Origin: Flavobacteriaceae bacterium
Lineage (GTDB): Bacteria; Bacteroidota; Bacteroidia; Flavobacteriales; Flavobacteriaceae
Reading direction: 5' to 3'
NCBI GenBank assembly: GCA_021647405.1
Contig: JAKIUU010000003.1
Span: forward strand, 1-64,000
Length of the DNA: 64,000 nucleotides
The notes beneath the pieces are model-generated. The model was not told where the DNA came from, made no database searches, and worked only from the letters and a program-made list of their open reading frames with translations. Below, piece by piece: positions 1 through 8,407 of the stretch (positions are counted from its first letter, which is position 1; each line of letters starts with the position of its first letter). The position numbers were made by a program, and so were the translations under genes.

Positions 1-1059
1 GTCTGCTGTCAAGGCTAAAGATAGTAATTCGGCGCGTTTTTCTAGGCTAAAATTAGAAGCTATTTGGGCTCTTGCCGATTGCCCCATAGCTTGTAATTCT
101 GCATCTGATAAAGCAAGTAACTTTTTGATTTCATTTTGTAAAACTGATTCTTCTTGCTGTTCTAAAACCACTCCTGTTTTATTGATTATTTTAGGAATCC
201 CTCCCACTGCTGTACCTATTGGAATGCACTGCCCCAACATGGCTTCGGCCAGTGCATTTGGAAAACCTTCGGACAAAGACAATTGCAAATAAAATTGATG
301 CACAGCAATTTCTCTCTTTAATGCGATAGGATCTAAAAACCCATAAATTTTTACATTATTAGGGATTTCTAATTCGTTTGCCAAGTTTTTATCTAGCCCA
401 ACTAATGTAAATGACGCTTCTTTAAAATGCTGTGCCAATTTTATGACGGTATCAAAACCTTTAAGTGTTAATCGGGTTCTGTCATTGACAAAGGCAATAC
501 TCAAAAATGATTTGGGGGTTTTAACCGCTTCTTTCACATCCCAAAACTGACTATCAAATCCGTTTGGAATAACTGTATAAGGTGTCTTTAAATGTTTAAA
601 AAAAGTTTTAATACCTTGCTTTTTATACTTTGTTTCTGGTAAATAATTACAGTCTGAAAATATTAAAGAATCGGCAACAGGTAAGAGTTTTGAACACCAT
701 TGATACGATTTTTTTATAAACCATTTTAAAGGTTGTTTGCGTAAACTTCCGTAATTAAACTCTGGAAAAGACACACAGTCTGTCCCACCTAAAATTACAA
801 AGACTTTTTTGTGAAATAATTTTCCGAATAAGGCAGGTAAAAAAGACCAATAACCGCCAAACATCACTATAAAAACGGGTGTGTTTTTCAGGTTTCTAAG
901 AATAAAAAAAAACTGACTGATAAAATTTAGGAGCAGTAAGGATTTGCGCGTCCACTTTAAATCTTGTGTTTTTACACTGTAATCTGCTTCTAAAATTGAG
1001 ATGTCCTTGGCTACAAAAGTGGCTTTTTTAGGGTAAAAATAGAGTAGCTTGGGTTTCAA
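1..1059 (-). CDS. Glycosyltransferase, GT4-like (partial, C-terminus outside window)
   Basis: The reading frame stays open for 353 codons from a TTG at 1059 to the window edge, so the C-terminus is missing. The translation has a GT-B style layout. The N-terminal half contains 'MFGGYWSFLPALFGK', and the C-terminal half has 'FAFVND'-type and 'VGLDKNL' segments followed by SEGFPNALAEAM. That last segment carries the E-x7-E signature of GT4 (group 1) enzymes, and 'GIPKII' follows it. It probably transfers a nucleotide-activated sugar during surface polysaccharide synthesis; the substrate cannot be read. It begins 2 nt after the stop of the YfhO-like gene and so is the third gene of that operon. 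The TTG start is chosen for position; an internal ATG near 867 would cut into the fold. Confidence 0.8.
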   Translation of the reverse strand, partial: MKPKLLYFYPKKATFVAKDISILEADYSVKTQDLKWTRKSLLLLNFISQFFFILRNLKNTPVFIVMFGGYWSFLPALFGKLFHKKVFVILGGTDCVSFPEFNYGSLRKQPLKWFIKKSYQWCSKLLPVADSLIFSDCNYLPETKYKKQGIKTFFKHLKTPYTVIPNGFDSQFWDVKEAVKTPKSFLSIAFVNDRTRLTLKGFDTVIKLAQHFKEASFTLVGLDKNLANELEIPNNVKIYGFLDPIALKREIAVHQFYLQLSLSEGFPNALAEAMLGQCIPIGTAVGGIPKIINKTGVVLEQQEESVLQNEIKKLLALSDAELQAMGQSARAQIASNFSLEKRAELLSLALTAD

Positions 1060-1061
1060 AA

Positions 1062-3494
1062 TTAATGTTGTTTCTTTTTGTCATAAAAATACCAACCTAA
1101 AATAATTCCGATAAGTAACAAATACGAAATACCTGTGATTAAAGATCCTCTATGGATAACTTGAGGTTCAAATTTAAATTCAATTTTATGGTCTCCTTTT
1201 GGGATTTCTAAAGCACGCAACACGTAATTGACACGGTAAATAGGCGTTAATTTGCCATCAATGTAGGCATGCCAACCTTCTTTGTAATACATTTCAGAAA
1301 ATACTGCAAAGCCGTCGTGCGTATTTTTTGAAGTGTATTTTAAATCATTGGCTTCATATGATTTTAATGAAATAGAAGCTGTTGAATCGATAGTATAAGT
1401 TGGTACAACACCTGATTCAAAGTGATTTTCAAAATCAGCATTATTAAAAACAGCCCTGTTTTTTGTATCGAGACTGTCCAGCGCTTTTATTTCTTCATTA
1501 GCTGTAGTCACAATTTTTAAATGCGAAACAAACCACGCATTGCCATTAGCCCCAGGGTTTATTTGAAGTGCTTTTGTGCCATCTTTATCAAATATAAAAT
1601 ACTTGGTATTGAGCATATTTAGGACTTCAATATTATTTTTAGCAATTTGATAATCGAATAATTCTTGATAACGTCCGGGTTTTGCAGCATGATAGCCCCC
1701 AATTGAATTATGGAAATAGGATGTCTTACCATCGTTCATAGCATTGGCTACGCCACCAATAAAATTAGCCACGCGATAATGTGTTTTATCTTGCAGTATT
1801 TGTCTGTCAACATCGGTTTTTTGTATGGGGCGTTCTACTGCGTTAGCTGTGACAAAATTATTGTCGTTCACATAATTTATATCGACAAAAACAAGATCTG
1901 CAACCATCAACAAACCTAAAAAGAGTACCGTTTTTTTATTTGTTATTTTCTGTTTTATATTAAACCACAATATCAAAAATGTGGGCAGAATTAAAAGTAA
2001 AGAGCGCAGGCTATCATCAAAAAAAGCTTCTTTCCTATCGGCAACAAGAGCCACATCTAAACCCTTGAGTAAACGCGCATAATAGGTGTCATTTACACCT
2101 TCAAACGAAAACAAATTCTTGCCAAAAAAAACAAAAACTAAAAGCACTCCCCCTACAATTAATGAGGTCGATTTTAAACTTTTTATTTTAAGTGCTCTTG
2201 CTGTTTTATCCGACAGGAATTGTACCAATCCTAAAATGGCCAAGAGCGGCATACACAATTCGACTATGACTTGTATAGAAGAAACCGCTCTAAACTTATT
2301 GTACAATGGGACGTACTTAATAAAGAATTCGGTTAAAAAATTAAAATTCTTACCCCAACTCAACAGAATGGCTAACATAATAGCGCCTATTATCCATGTT
2401 CTTTGTTTGTTTTTAAGTAAGAAAAATCCCAATAAGGCCAAGAAAATAATAACAGCACCAATATAAGCTGGTGCTGCCACAATGGGTTGATTTCCCCAAT
2501 AAAGCGGTGCAAATTGAGTGAATTGTTTGGCCTGACTGGCATTGACTTTATTTTTTAAAAAGCGGTATGTGTTAGAATTGTTATCAAGGCTTTCGTGAGA
2601 GCCCCCACCCATAAAACGCGGTACTAATAAATTAAAAGTTTCTAAAATACCATAACTGTATTCTGTAATATATTTTGAATCTAATCCTTGTGTAATGGGC
2701 TTTGTTTTGCCATCGGGTGTAATTGTCAATGCGCTTTTACCACGTGTGCTGTGTTTGGCATATTGCGAAGTTGCCATAAGTGGCGTGGCATTTAAGCCTA
2801 AAGCCAAAATACCTGCCAGACACAAGAAGCCAACTTTTTTAAAATAAGAGGCAAGCGCTTTACTTTTATAAGCATCCTGTAAATAAACACCCCCAATAAT
2901 GAGCAAAACAAAAAACAAATAATATGTCATTTGAATGTGATTAGCCGATAATTCTAAAGCTGTAGCAAAGGCTGTTAAAACAAAACCTTTAAACAAATTA
3001 TTCTTAAATATGAGCAAAACCCCTGCAATTACAAGAGGCATATAAGCAATGGCATGTGCTTTGGCATTATGACCCACACCTAAAATGATGATAAAATACG
3101 TGCTAAACCCAAAAGCTAAAGAACCAAAAACAGCCAGTTTCCACTCTACTTTTAACACCATCAGTAAAATAAAAAACCCTAGAAAATAGCCAAATAAATA
3201 ATCGGCTGGTCGGGGTAGAAAGCGGATTAACTTATCTAGTTTCTGAATATAATTATAAGGATAATAAGCACTTAATTGATATGTAGGCATCCCGCCAAAA
3301 GCGGCATCTGTCCAATAAGGCTCGCTATTGTATTGCGCCCTAAATTTTACAACTTCATGAGACATTCCTTTAAACTGTACAATATCACTTTGCAGAATTT
3401 CTTTACCCTCTAAAACAGGATAAAAATAGGCCAATGCCACAACTGCAAATGTAACAAGTGCAGTAAAATAAGGTAAATAGGGTTTAAGCTTCAT
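1062..3494 (-). CDS. YfhO-family polytopic membrane protein
   Basis: An 810-residue integral membrane protein. It starts with a transmembrane helix (residues about 8-27), then a conserved loop containing SDIVQFKGM and a WTDAAFGGMPTYQ motif, typical of YfhO-type proteins and the wider GT-C superfamily. Some ten further hydrophobic helices run to about residue 530. The large C-terminal extracytoplasmic domain ends with YKEGWHAYIDGK and one last helix before a KKKQH tail. YfhO relatives take part in cell-wall or glycolipid glycosylation in Gram-positives; the role in Bacteroidota is not established. The gene directly abuts the DUF4834 gene upstream and is followed 2 nt later by a glycosyltransferase, which supports an envelope-glycan role. 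Confidence 0.85.
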   Translation of the reverse strand: MKLKPYLPYFTALVTFAVVALAYFYPVLEGKEILQSDIVQFKGMSHEVVKFRAQYNSEPYWTDAAFGGMPTYQLSAYYPYNYIQKLDKLIRFLPRPADYLFGYFLGFFILLMVLKVEWKLAVFGSLAFGFSTYFIIILGVGHNAKAHAIAYMPLVIAGVLLIFKNNLFKGFVLTAFATALELSANHIQMTYYLFFVLLIIGGVYLQDAYKSKALASYFKKVGFLCLAGILALGLNATPLMATSQYAKHSTRGKSALTITPDGKTKPITQGLDSKYITEYSYGILETFNLLVPRFMGGGSHESLDNNSNTYRFLKNKVNASQAKQFTQFAPLYWGNQPIVAAPAYIGAVIIFLALLGFFLLKNKQRTWIIGAIMLAILLSWGKNFNFLTEFFIKYVPLYNKFRAVSSIQVIVELCMPLLAILGLVQFLSDKTARALKIKSLKSTSLIVGGVLLVFVFFGKNLFSFEGVNDTYYARLLKGLDVALVADRKEAFFDDSLRSLLLILPTFLILWFNIKQKITNKKTVLFLGLLMVADLVFVDINYVNDNNFVTANAVERPIQKTDVDRQILQDKTHYRVANFIGGVANAMNDGKTSYFHNSIGGYHAAKPGRYQELFDYQIAKNNIEVLNMLNTKYFIFDKDGTKALQINPGANGNAWFVSHLKIVTTANEEIKALDSLDTKNRAVFNNADFENHFESGVVPTYTIDSTASISLKSYEANDLKYTSKNTHDGFAVFSEMYYKEGWHAYIDGKLTPIYRVNYVLRALEIPKGDHKIEFKFEPQVIHRGSLITGISYLLLIGIILGWYFYDKKKQH

Positions 3495-3764
3495 TTAATT
3501 TTTTTTATTCTCACTAGAATCAACTTCTTCAAATTCAACATACTCACCTACTTTTGCTTTATGAGAAGATGTTTCTGGTGCAAAATCTACTGTGGTTTCG
3601 CCAACTTTAGAACTGTCTTGTTTTTGCTGGGCGTATTGTTGTTTCATATTCTTCTCTACCTTAGATACGGCTTTTTTTAAAACAAAAGGAAATATATAAC
3701 GTGCTAAAAATTTTAACACATAGTAGACTATAATAAATACGAGAAGGGTTCTCAATAAGCCCAT
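3495..3764 (-). CDS. DUF4834 family small membrane protein
   Basis: An 89-residue protein with one N-terminal transmembrane segment (about residues 4-27, LLRTLLVFIIVYYVLKFLARY). A basic, helix-prone segment with KKAVSKVEKNMKQQ follows, then an acidic tail. This matches the DUF4834 family seen across Flavobacteriia, whose function is unknown. It is the first gene of the three-gene minus-strand operon with the YfhO-like protein and the glycosyltransferase. Its stop codon touches the start of the YfhO-like gene, so the two are probably translationally coupled. A TAnnTTTG box lies about 34 nt upstream of the ATG. Confidence 0.8.
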   Translation of the reverse strand: MGLLRTLLVFIIVYYVLKFLARYIFPFVLKKAVSKVEKNMKQQYAQQKQDSSKVGETTVDFAPETSSHKAKVGEYVEFEEVDSSENKKN

Positions 3765-3797
3765 AGGTTAACGATAAAATTAATTACAATGCGATTT

Positions 3798-3805
3798 CAA
3801 AAATA
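3798..3805 (-). promoter_or_regulatory. -7 promoter element for the DUF4834 operon
   Basis: On the minus strand this reads TATTTTTG, a match to the Bacteroidota -7 consensus TAnnTTTG, about 34 nt before the start codon. No convincing TTTG element was seen at the -33 position. Confidence 0.45.
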
Positions 3806-3849
3806 CTAATTTGCCTTTAACTTAAAGAGTTTAAATTGATAAAATCTGT

Positions 3850-3857
3850 TATATTTG
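3850..3857 (+). promoter_or_regulatory. -7 promoter element for the 3880-9447 operon
   Basis: TATATTTG matches TAnnTTTG and sits 22 nt before the ATG at 3880. A TTG at 3836 is too close to be the usual -33 box, so only the -7 element is supported. Confidence 0.5.
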
Positions 3858-3879
3858 AAAAATAAAGCAGCACATACAA

Positions 3880-5013
3880 ATGAAAAGAAGTTTTTTGCTT
3901 TTTTTACTTATTGGCATCACACAATTAGCATTGGCTCAATACACTGAGATTATCAATTCAAATAGGCCTGGTTTTTCACAGAGCCCCTTTGGTGTTGGTC
4001 AATATGTATATCAAGTTGAAGCTGGGCTTTTTTATCGTAAAACCCAAATAAAAAATCGCTTTTCAACCCCACGAAGCTTTGGCGAAACACTCTCTTTACG
4101 TTACGGTTATTTTAATGAGAAATTTGAATTTAATCTTGATCTAACTTACACAAAAGACAAATTGGCATTCAGAGATATCTATACCACTTATAAAAATGTT
4201 AGTGGTTTGAGTCAATTTACATTTGGTGCTAAATATTTACTTTATAAGCCAGAGTACGAAGACAAAACCAAAGAAATACGCAGTTGGAAAAAGCGTACAA
4301 GTTTTGATGAAAAAAGATTAGTACCCAGTGTTGGTGTCTATTTAGGTGTTAACACACCCTTGGTAAGCGATTATTTTAATTACGGCATCAGTCCAAAAAT
4401 AGCAGTTTATCTTCAAAATAACATATCTCCCAGATATGTGGTTTTAACCAATTTTATAGCAGATAAATTGGGTACTCATGAAGCCTCTTATACATATATT
4501 ATTACTGAAACCTACGCCCTAAACAACAAATACTCTTTCTTTTTAGAAAACTTAGGACGCTACAATGTTAATTTGAGGAACGAACTACAATTTGCTGGCG
4601 GACTGGCCTATCTCAAATCAAATAATTTACAACTTGATACTTCGCTAAGGTTTGTAATTGAAGGAGAATCAACAGGAGCCTATGTTAGTCTAGGTGCTTC
4701 ATGGCGATTTGACAAACACGCCGAATACGTTAAACTAAAAGAAGAAAAAAAGACTAAAGACAGGATACTTACTGATAAAAATCGAGACAAAGAGGCGCTT
4801 TCAAGAAAGAAAAGCATGTTACAACAGCTCTATAGAAGATCTAAAAAAGTCCATAAAACAAAGCGTGTTAAAAGCTCTAGAAAAATTAAAACCCCTAAAC
4901 GGCGGCGTATTAAAAAATTACCTAGAAGGAAGGAAACTAAATTAAAAAAGAAAGGATTCTTTAAAAATATTTTTAAAAAGAAGAAAAAGACTAAAGTTAA
5001 ATCTGACTCATAA
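3880..5013 (+). CDS. Outer-membrane beta-barrel 'transporter' family protein with a basic C-terminal tail
   Basis: 377 residues with a clean signal peptide (MKRSFLLFLLIGITQLALAQ). Alternating amphipathic strands follow to about residue 285. The N-terminal 'NSNRPGFSQSPFGVGQYVYQVEAG' region resembles the outer-membrane proteins often labelled 'transporter' or phenol-degradation MetA-like in Flavobacteriia. The barrel appears to close with 'LGASWRFDKHAEY'. Unusually, about 85 more residues follow, very rich in Lys and Arg, with repeated KKK and RRR runs. Such a tail after a barrel would face the periplasm or surface and could bind lipid A phosphates, peptidoglycan or nucleic acid; this is inference. 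It is the first gene of a six-gene plus-strand operon, 7 nt before the next gene. Confidence 0.7.
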   Translation: MKRSFLLFLLIGITQLALAQYTEIINSNRPGFSQSPFGVGQYVYQVEAGLFYRKTQIKNRFSTPRSFGETLSLRYGYFNEKFEFNLDLTYTKDKLAFRDIYTTYKNVSGLSQFTFGAKYLLYKPEYEDKTKEIRSWKKRTSFDEKRLVPSVGVYLGVNTPLVSDYFNYGISPKIAVYLQNNISPRYVVLTNFIADKLGTHEASYTYIITETYALNNKYSFFLENLGRYNVNLRNELQFAGGLAYLKSNNLQLDTSLRFVIEGESTGAYVSLGASWRFDKHAEYVKLKEEKKTKDRILTDKNRDKEALSRKKSMLQQLYRRSKKVHKTKRVKSSRKIKTPKRRRIKKLPRRKETKLKKKGFFKNIFKKKKKTKVKSDS

Positions 5014-5020
5014 TTAAACC

Positions 5021-6139
5021 ATGATAACATTAAAAAAAGTTAAAACTAAAAAAGAACTTAAAGCCTTTGTAAAGTTTCCCTTTTCGCTTTACAAAAACAA
5101 TGAGTATTGGGTTCCTCCCATTATAAATGATGAGCTCGATAGTTTTGACCCCGCTATAAACCCTGTATTTAAAGAAGCCCGAGCTGATTTTTTCTTGGCT
5201 TATAAAAATGGCGAACTGGTTGGACGCATTGCTGCAATTATAAATTGGACCGAAATAAACGTCCAAAAAATAAAAAAAATGCGTTTTGGGTGGTTTGATT
5301 TTATTGACGACCTTACCGTTAGCAAAACACTTCTTGAGAAAGTGAAAGAAATTGGCCTTGAAAACAATCTTGAATATATGGAAGGGCCTGTTGGTTTTTC
5401 AAACCTCGATAAAGTAGGGGTGTTAACTTTTGGTTTTGATCATATTGGCACCATGATTACTTGGTACAATTACCCCTATTATAAGAACCATTTTGAAAAA
5501 CTTGACTTTAAGATTGAAAAAGAATATTTAGAAAATAGATTCCCCTTTAAAAATGTAAAAATTGACCCCTTAGAACGTATCAGTGCTCTTATTGAAAAAC
5601 GCTATAAAGTAAAAGGTGTCAATTTTAAAAGAACTAAAGACTTACTCCCTTATGTTGATGAAATGTTTGACTTATTTAATATATGTTACGCTTCATTACC
5701 CACATTTGTGCCCATTTCTGATGCCCAAAAAGAATTTCTTAGAAAACGATACATCAGTTTTATCAATCCAGAATACATAACATTTGTTTTTGACGAAAAT
5801 AATAAAATGATAGGTTTTGGCATAAATATGCCTTCATTTTCTAAGGCTTTACAAAAGGCAAATGGCAAACTTTTTCCTTTCGGGATATTTCATTTGCTTT
5901 ACGCTAAAAAACACAGCAAAGACGTTATTTCATACTTAATTGGCGTGCATCCTAATTACCAAAACAAAGGTATTAATGCCATAATGTTTAGAGATTTTCA
6001 ATATGTATTTGAAAAATTGAAAATTGAAAATTATATAAGAACTCCAGAGCTGGCAGACAATACTGCCATCGCTGGTATTATGAAAAAATTTGGACAGGTA
6101 ACACACAAAAAACGATGTACTTTTTCTAAACCGCTTTAA
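5021..6139 (+). CDS. GNAT-like N-acetyltransferase superfamily protein
   Basis: A 372-residue cytoplasmic protein. Two segments look like acyl-CoA N-acyltransferase folds. The N-terminal one (residues about 1-170) has 'FFLAYKNGELVGRIAAI' as the beta4/A-motif region and 'MEGPVGFSNLDKVG'. The C-terminal one (about 200-372) has 'FVFDENNKMIGFGINMPS' and 'LIGVHPNYQNKGINAIMF', where Q-x-x-G-I-N is the CoA-loop-like turn. Relatives in Flavobacteriia sometimes carry the label 'GTP cyclohydrolase', but no GTP cyclohydrolase motif is visible. The substrate is unknown. The gene lies 7 nt after the barrel gene and 5 nt before rsmE. Confidence 0.65.
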   Translation: MITLKKVKTKKELKAFVKFPFSLYKNNEYWVPPIINDELDSFDPAINPVFKEARADFFLAYKNGELVGRIAAIINWTEINVQKIKKMRFGWFDFIDDLTVSKTLLEKVKEIGLENNLEYMEGPVGFSNLDKVGVLTFGFDHIGTMITWYNYPYYKNHFEKLDFKIEKEYLENRFPFKNVKIDPLERISALIEKRYKVKGVNFKRTKDLLPYVDEMFDLFNICYASLPTFVPISDAQKEFLRKRYISFINPEYITFVFDENNKMIGFGINMPSFSKALQKANGKLFPFGIFHLLYAKKHSKDVISYLIGVHPNYQNKGINAIMFRDFQYVFEKLKIENYIRTPELADNTAIAGIMKKFGQVTHKKRCTFSKPL

Positions 6140-6144
6140 TTTGT

Positions 6145-6852
6145 ATGCAATTATTTTATAACAATAGCCTGACCAAAGATTCTAAAATCTTGACTTTTGA
6201 TAAAATTGAAAGTCGGCATATTGTTAATTCTTTGCGAAAAATTGAAGGCGACACCATTTACATTACAAACGGATTGGGGCAATTGTTTACTTCAGAAATA
6301 GAGGTGGCTAATAACAAAAAATGTCTTGTAAAAATTATTAATTGCGAAGACAAAATAAAACCTTGGTCTTATTATTTACACATCGCCATAGCACCAACAA
6401 AACTAAATGACCGTTTTGAATGGTTTTTAGAAAAAGCTACCGAAATAGGTATTGATGAAATAACACCATTAATTTGCGCCCATTCTGAGCGTAAAATTGT
6501 TAAAAAAGAACGCCTTGAAAAAATTATCCATTCGGCTTCCAAACAATCGCTTAAGTATCATTTCCCAAAACTAAATGACCCTATAAAATTTATAGATTTT
6601 ATCAGCACCAATGACACAGGCGACTTATTTATCGCTCATTGCGAAAAAACTGATAAAAAAAACCTAAAATCGCTTATAAAACCCCATCAAAAAGCAACTA
6701 TTTTAATTGGCCCTGAAGGCGATTTTTCAATCAAAGAAATTGAACAAAGTTTGGCGCATAAATATATTCCTGTATCTTTGGGAGAAAGCAGATTAAGAAC
6801 AGAAACAGCCGGTATAGTAGCTACGCATAGCGTGGCTTTTATAAATGAATAA
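6145..6852 (+). CDS. rsmE: 16S rRNA (uracil-1498-N3)-methyltransferase RsmE
   Basis: A 235-residue protein of the SPOUT class with the expected length. The N-terminal PUA-like part begins MQLFYNNSL and includes ESRHIVNSLR. The C-terminal knot has the diagnostic 'LIGPEGDFS' and 'SLGESRLRTETAGI' motifs, which form the SAM-binding trefoil knot. It methylates U1498 in the 3' minor domain of 16S rRNA in the assembled 30S subunit. The ATG lies 5 nt after the GNAT-like gene, in the same operon. Confidence 0.93.
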   Translation: MQLFYNNSLTKDSKILTFDKIESRHIVNSLRKIEGDTIYITNGLGQLFTSEIEVANNKKCLVKIINCEDKIKPWSYYLHIAIAPTKLNDRFEWFLEKATEIGIDEITPLICAHSERKIVKKERLEKIIHSASKQSLKYHFPKLNDPIKFIDFISTNDTGDLFIAHCEKTDKKNLKSLIKPHQKATILIGPEGDFSIKEIEQSLAHKYIPVSLGESRLRTETAGIVATHSVAFINE

Positions 6853-6861
6853 ATTTAATTT

Positions 6862-7503
6862 ATGAAAAAATACTTTTTACCCTTTTTTCTTTTAACCATC
6901 AATTTGGTTTCTGCCCAACAATTGGCAGTCTTAAAGTATAATGGTGGGGGCGACTGGTATGCAAATCCTACGGCTTTGCCAAACTTAATTAAATTTTCTA
7001 ATGCCAACAATCAGACCAAATTATCTGAAAATGTTGGCACCGTAACCCCTGGAAGCACAGAGATTTTTGACTATGCCTATATCGACATGACAGGTCATGG
7101 CAATGTTTTCTTTTCTGATGACGAAGCCCTAAATTTAAAAAACTACCTTATCTCGGGCGGATTTCTTCATATTTCTGATAATTACGGCCTCGATAAATAC
7201 ATTCGTAGAGAAATGAAAAAAGTTTTCCCCAAACTCAATTTTGTAGAAATTCCTTACGACCATCCTATTTTTCATCAAAAATTTGATTTCAAAAATGGCT
7301 TGCCTAAAATACATGAACACGATGGCAAACCCGCTCAAGGTTTCGGTATTTTTTACAAAGGCCGAATGCTTGTTTTTTACGATTACGAATGTGATTTAGG
7401 CGATGGTTGGGAAGTAGCCGAAGTACATCACGACCCTTTACAAATAAGAACCAAAGCTTTACAAATGGGGGCTAATATTCTAACTTATATCTTTAATAAT
7501 TAA
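6862..7503 (+). CDS. DUF4159 domain protein, exported
   Basis: 213 residues with a signal peptide (MKKYFLPFFLLTINLVSAQ). The mature part matches DUF4159: 'LKYNGGGDWYANPTALPNL' near the start, 'FDYAYIDMTGHGNVFFSD' in the middle, then 'LISGGFLHISDNYG' and 'DYECDLGDGWE'. The family has a class I glutamine-amidotransferase-like or flavodoxin-like shape and is common in Bacteroidota. No catalytic activity is established. It sits 9 nt after rsmE and 1 nt before the transporter gene. Confidence 0.8.
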   Translation: MKKYFLPFFLLTINLVSAQQLAVLKYNGGGDWYANPTALPNLIKFSNANNQTKLSENVGTVTPGSTEIFDYAYIDMTGHGNVFFSDDEALNLKNYLISGGFLHISDNYGLDKYIRREMKKVFPKLNFVEIPYDHPIFHQKFDFKNGLPKIHEHDGKPAQGFGIFYKGRMLVFYDYECDLGDGWEVAEVHHDPLQIRTKALQMGANILTYIFNN

Positions 7504-7504
7504 T

Positions 7505-8407
7505 TTGGATACCATATTAAATAATGCCCAAATAGCTTTTGACGAAAATAATGTTTGGCTACTCAATGTAAGCTTAGCTGTCATTATGTTTGGTGTTGCC
7601 CTAGATGTAAAAATTAAAGATTTTAAACTTCTTGTTGTAAAACCAAAACCGATACTGGTAGGGTTTTTATCGCAATTTATCCTTTTACCTGCTCTTACTT
7701 TTGTTTTGGTAAGCCTTGTAAATCCGCAACCCAGTGTTGCTTTAGGGATGTTTTTAATAGCGGCCTGTCCCGGTGGTAATATTTCTAATTTTATGACAAA
7801 ATTAGCCAATGGCAATACGGCTTTATCAATATGCTTAACCGCTTTTTCTACCTTATTGGCGATGTTTATAACCCCTTTTAATTTCGAGTTTTGGGGTAAT
7901 TTATATCCTCCTTCTGCACACTTATTAAAAACTATTAATTTAAATCCGTATCAATTAATCAATGTTATTGCCTTAATTTTAGGGGTGCCTTTGGTATTGG
8001 GAATGTTATTTAATTCTTATTTACCCACACTGGCAAAAAAGATTGTAAAGCCCTTAAAATTCATTTCTATCGCCATCTTTATTTTCCTCGTTGGCCTTGC
8101 TATTATCCAAAATTTTGATGTGTTGAAGAAATATATTTTCGCCGTTCTTTTATTGGTGATTTCTCATAATCTTATAGCCATTTTAACAGGTTACTTTACG
8201 GCAAAAGGGTTTAAACTTTCTCGTAAAAACCAACGCACCTTGGCTATTGAAACAGGCATACAAAATAGTGGTTTGGCACTTCTACTCATCTTTACATTTT
8301 TTAAAGGCCTTGGCGGAATGGCTTTGGTTGCAGCTACTTGGGGTATTTGGCATATTATTTCTGGTTTGAGTTTGGGGTTCTTTTGGGCAAATAAAAAAAT
8401 AAAGTAA
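7505..8407 (+). CDS. Bile acid:sodium symporter (BASS) family transporter
   Basis: 300 residues, almost entirely hydrophobic, with nine or ten helices. Family-like motifs are 'LAVIMFGVALDVKIKDF', 'AACPGGNISNFMTKLANGNTALS' (the Na+-site region of BASS proteins) and 'AIETGIQNSGLALLL' (the E-x-G-x-Q-N crossover motif). It probably imports an organic anion with sodium at the inner membrane; the substrate is unknown. The start is a TTG 1 nt after the DUF4159 stop; no ATG lies near enough to keep the first helix. The stop overlaps the next ATG by one base (TAATG), suggesting coupling. Confidence 0.85.
   Translation: MDTILNNAQIAFDENNVWLLNVSLAVIMFGVALDVKIKDFKLLVVKPKPILVGFLSQFILLPALTFVLVSLVNPQPSVALGMFLIAACPGGNISNFMTKLANGNTALSICLTAFSTLLAMFITPFNFEFWGNLYPPSAHLLKTINLNPYQLINVIALILGVPLVLGMLFNSYLPTLAKKIVKPLKFISIAIFIFLVGLAIIQNFDVLKKYIFAVLLLVISHNLIAILTGYFTAKGFKLSRKNQRTLAIETGIQNSGLALLLIFTFFKGLGGMALVAATWGIWHIISGLSLGFFWANKKIK

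Noticed and set aside
1710..2466. Plus-strand open frames of 69 and 126 residues
   Set aside because: They lie antisense within the YfhO-like gene, which has full family features; they show no start context or known family.
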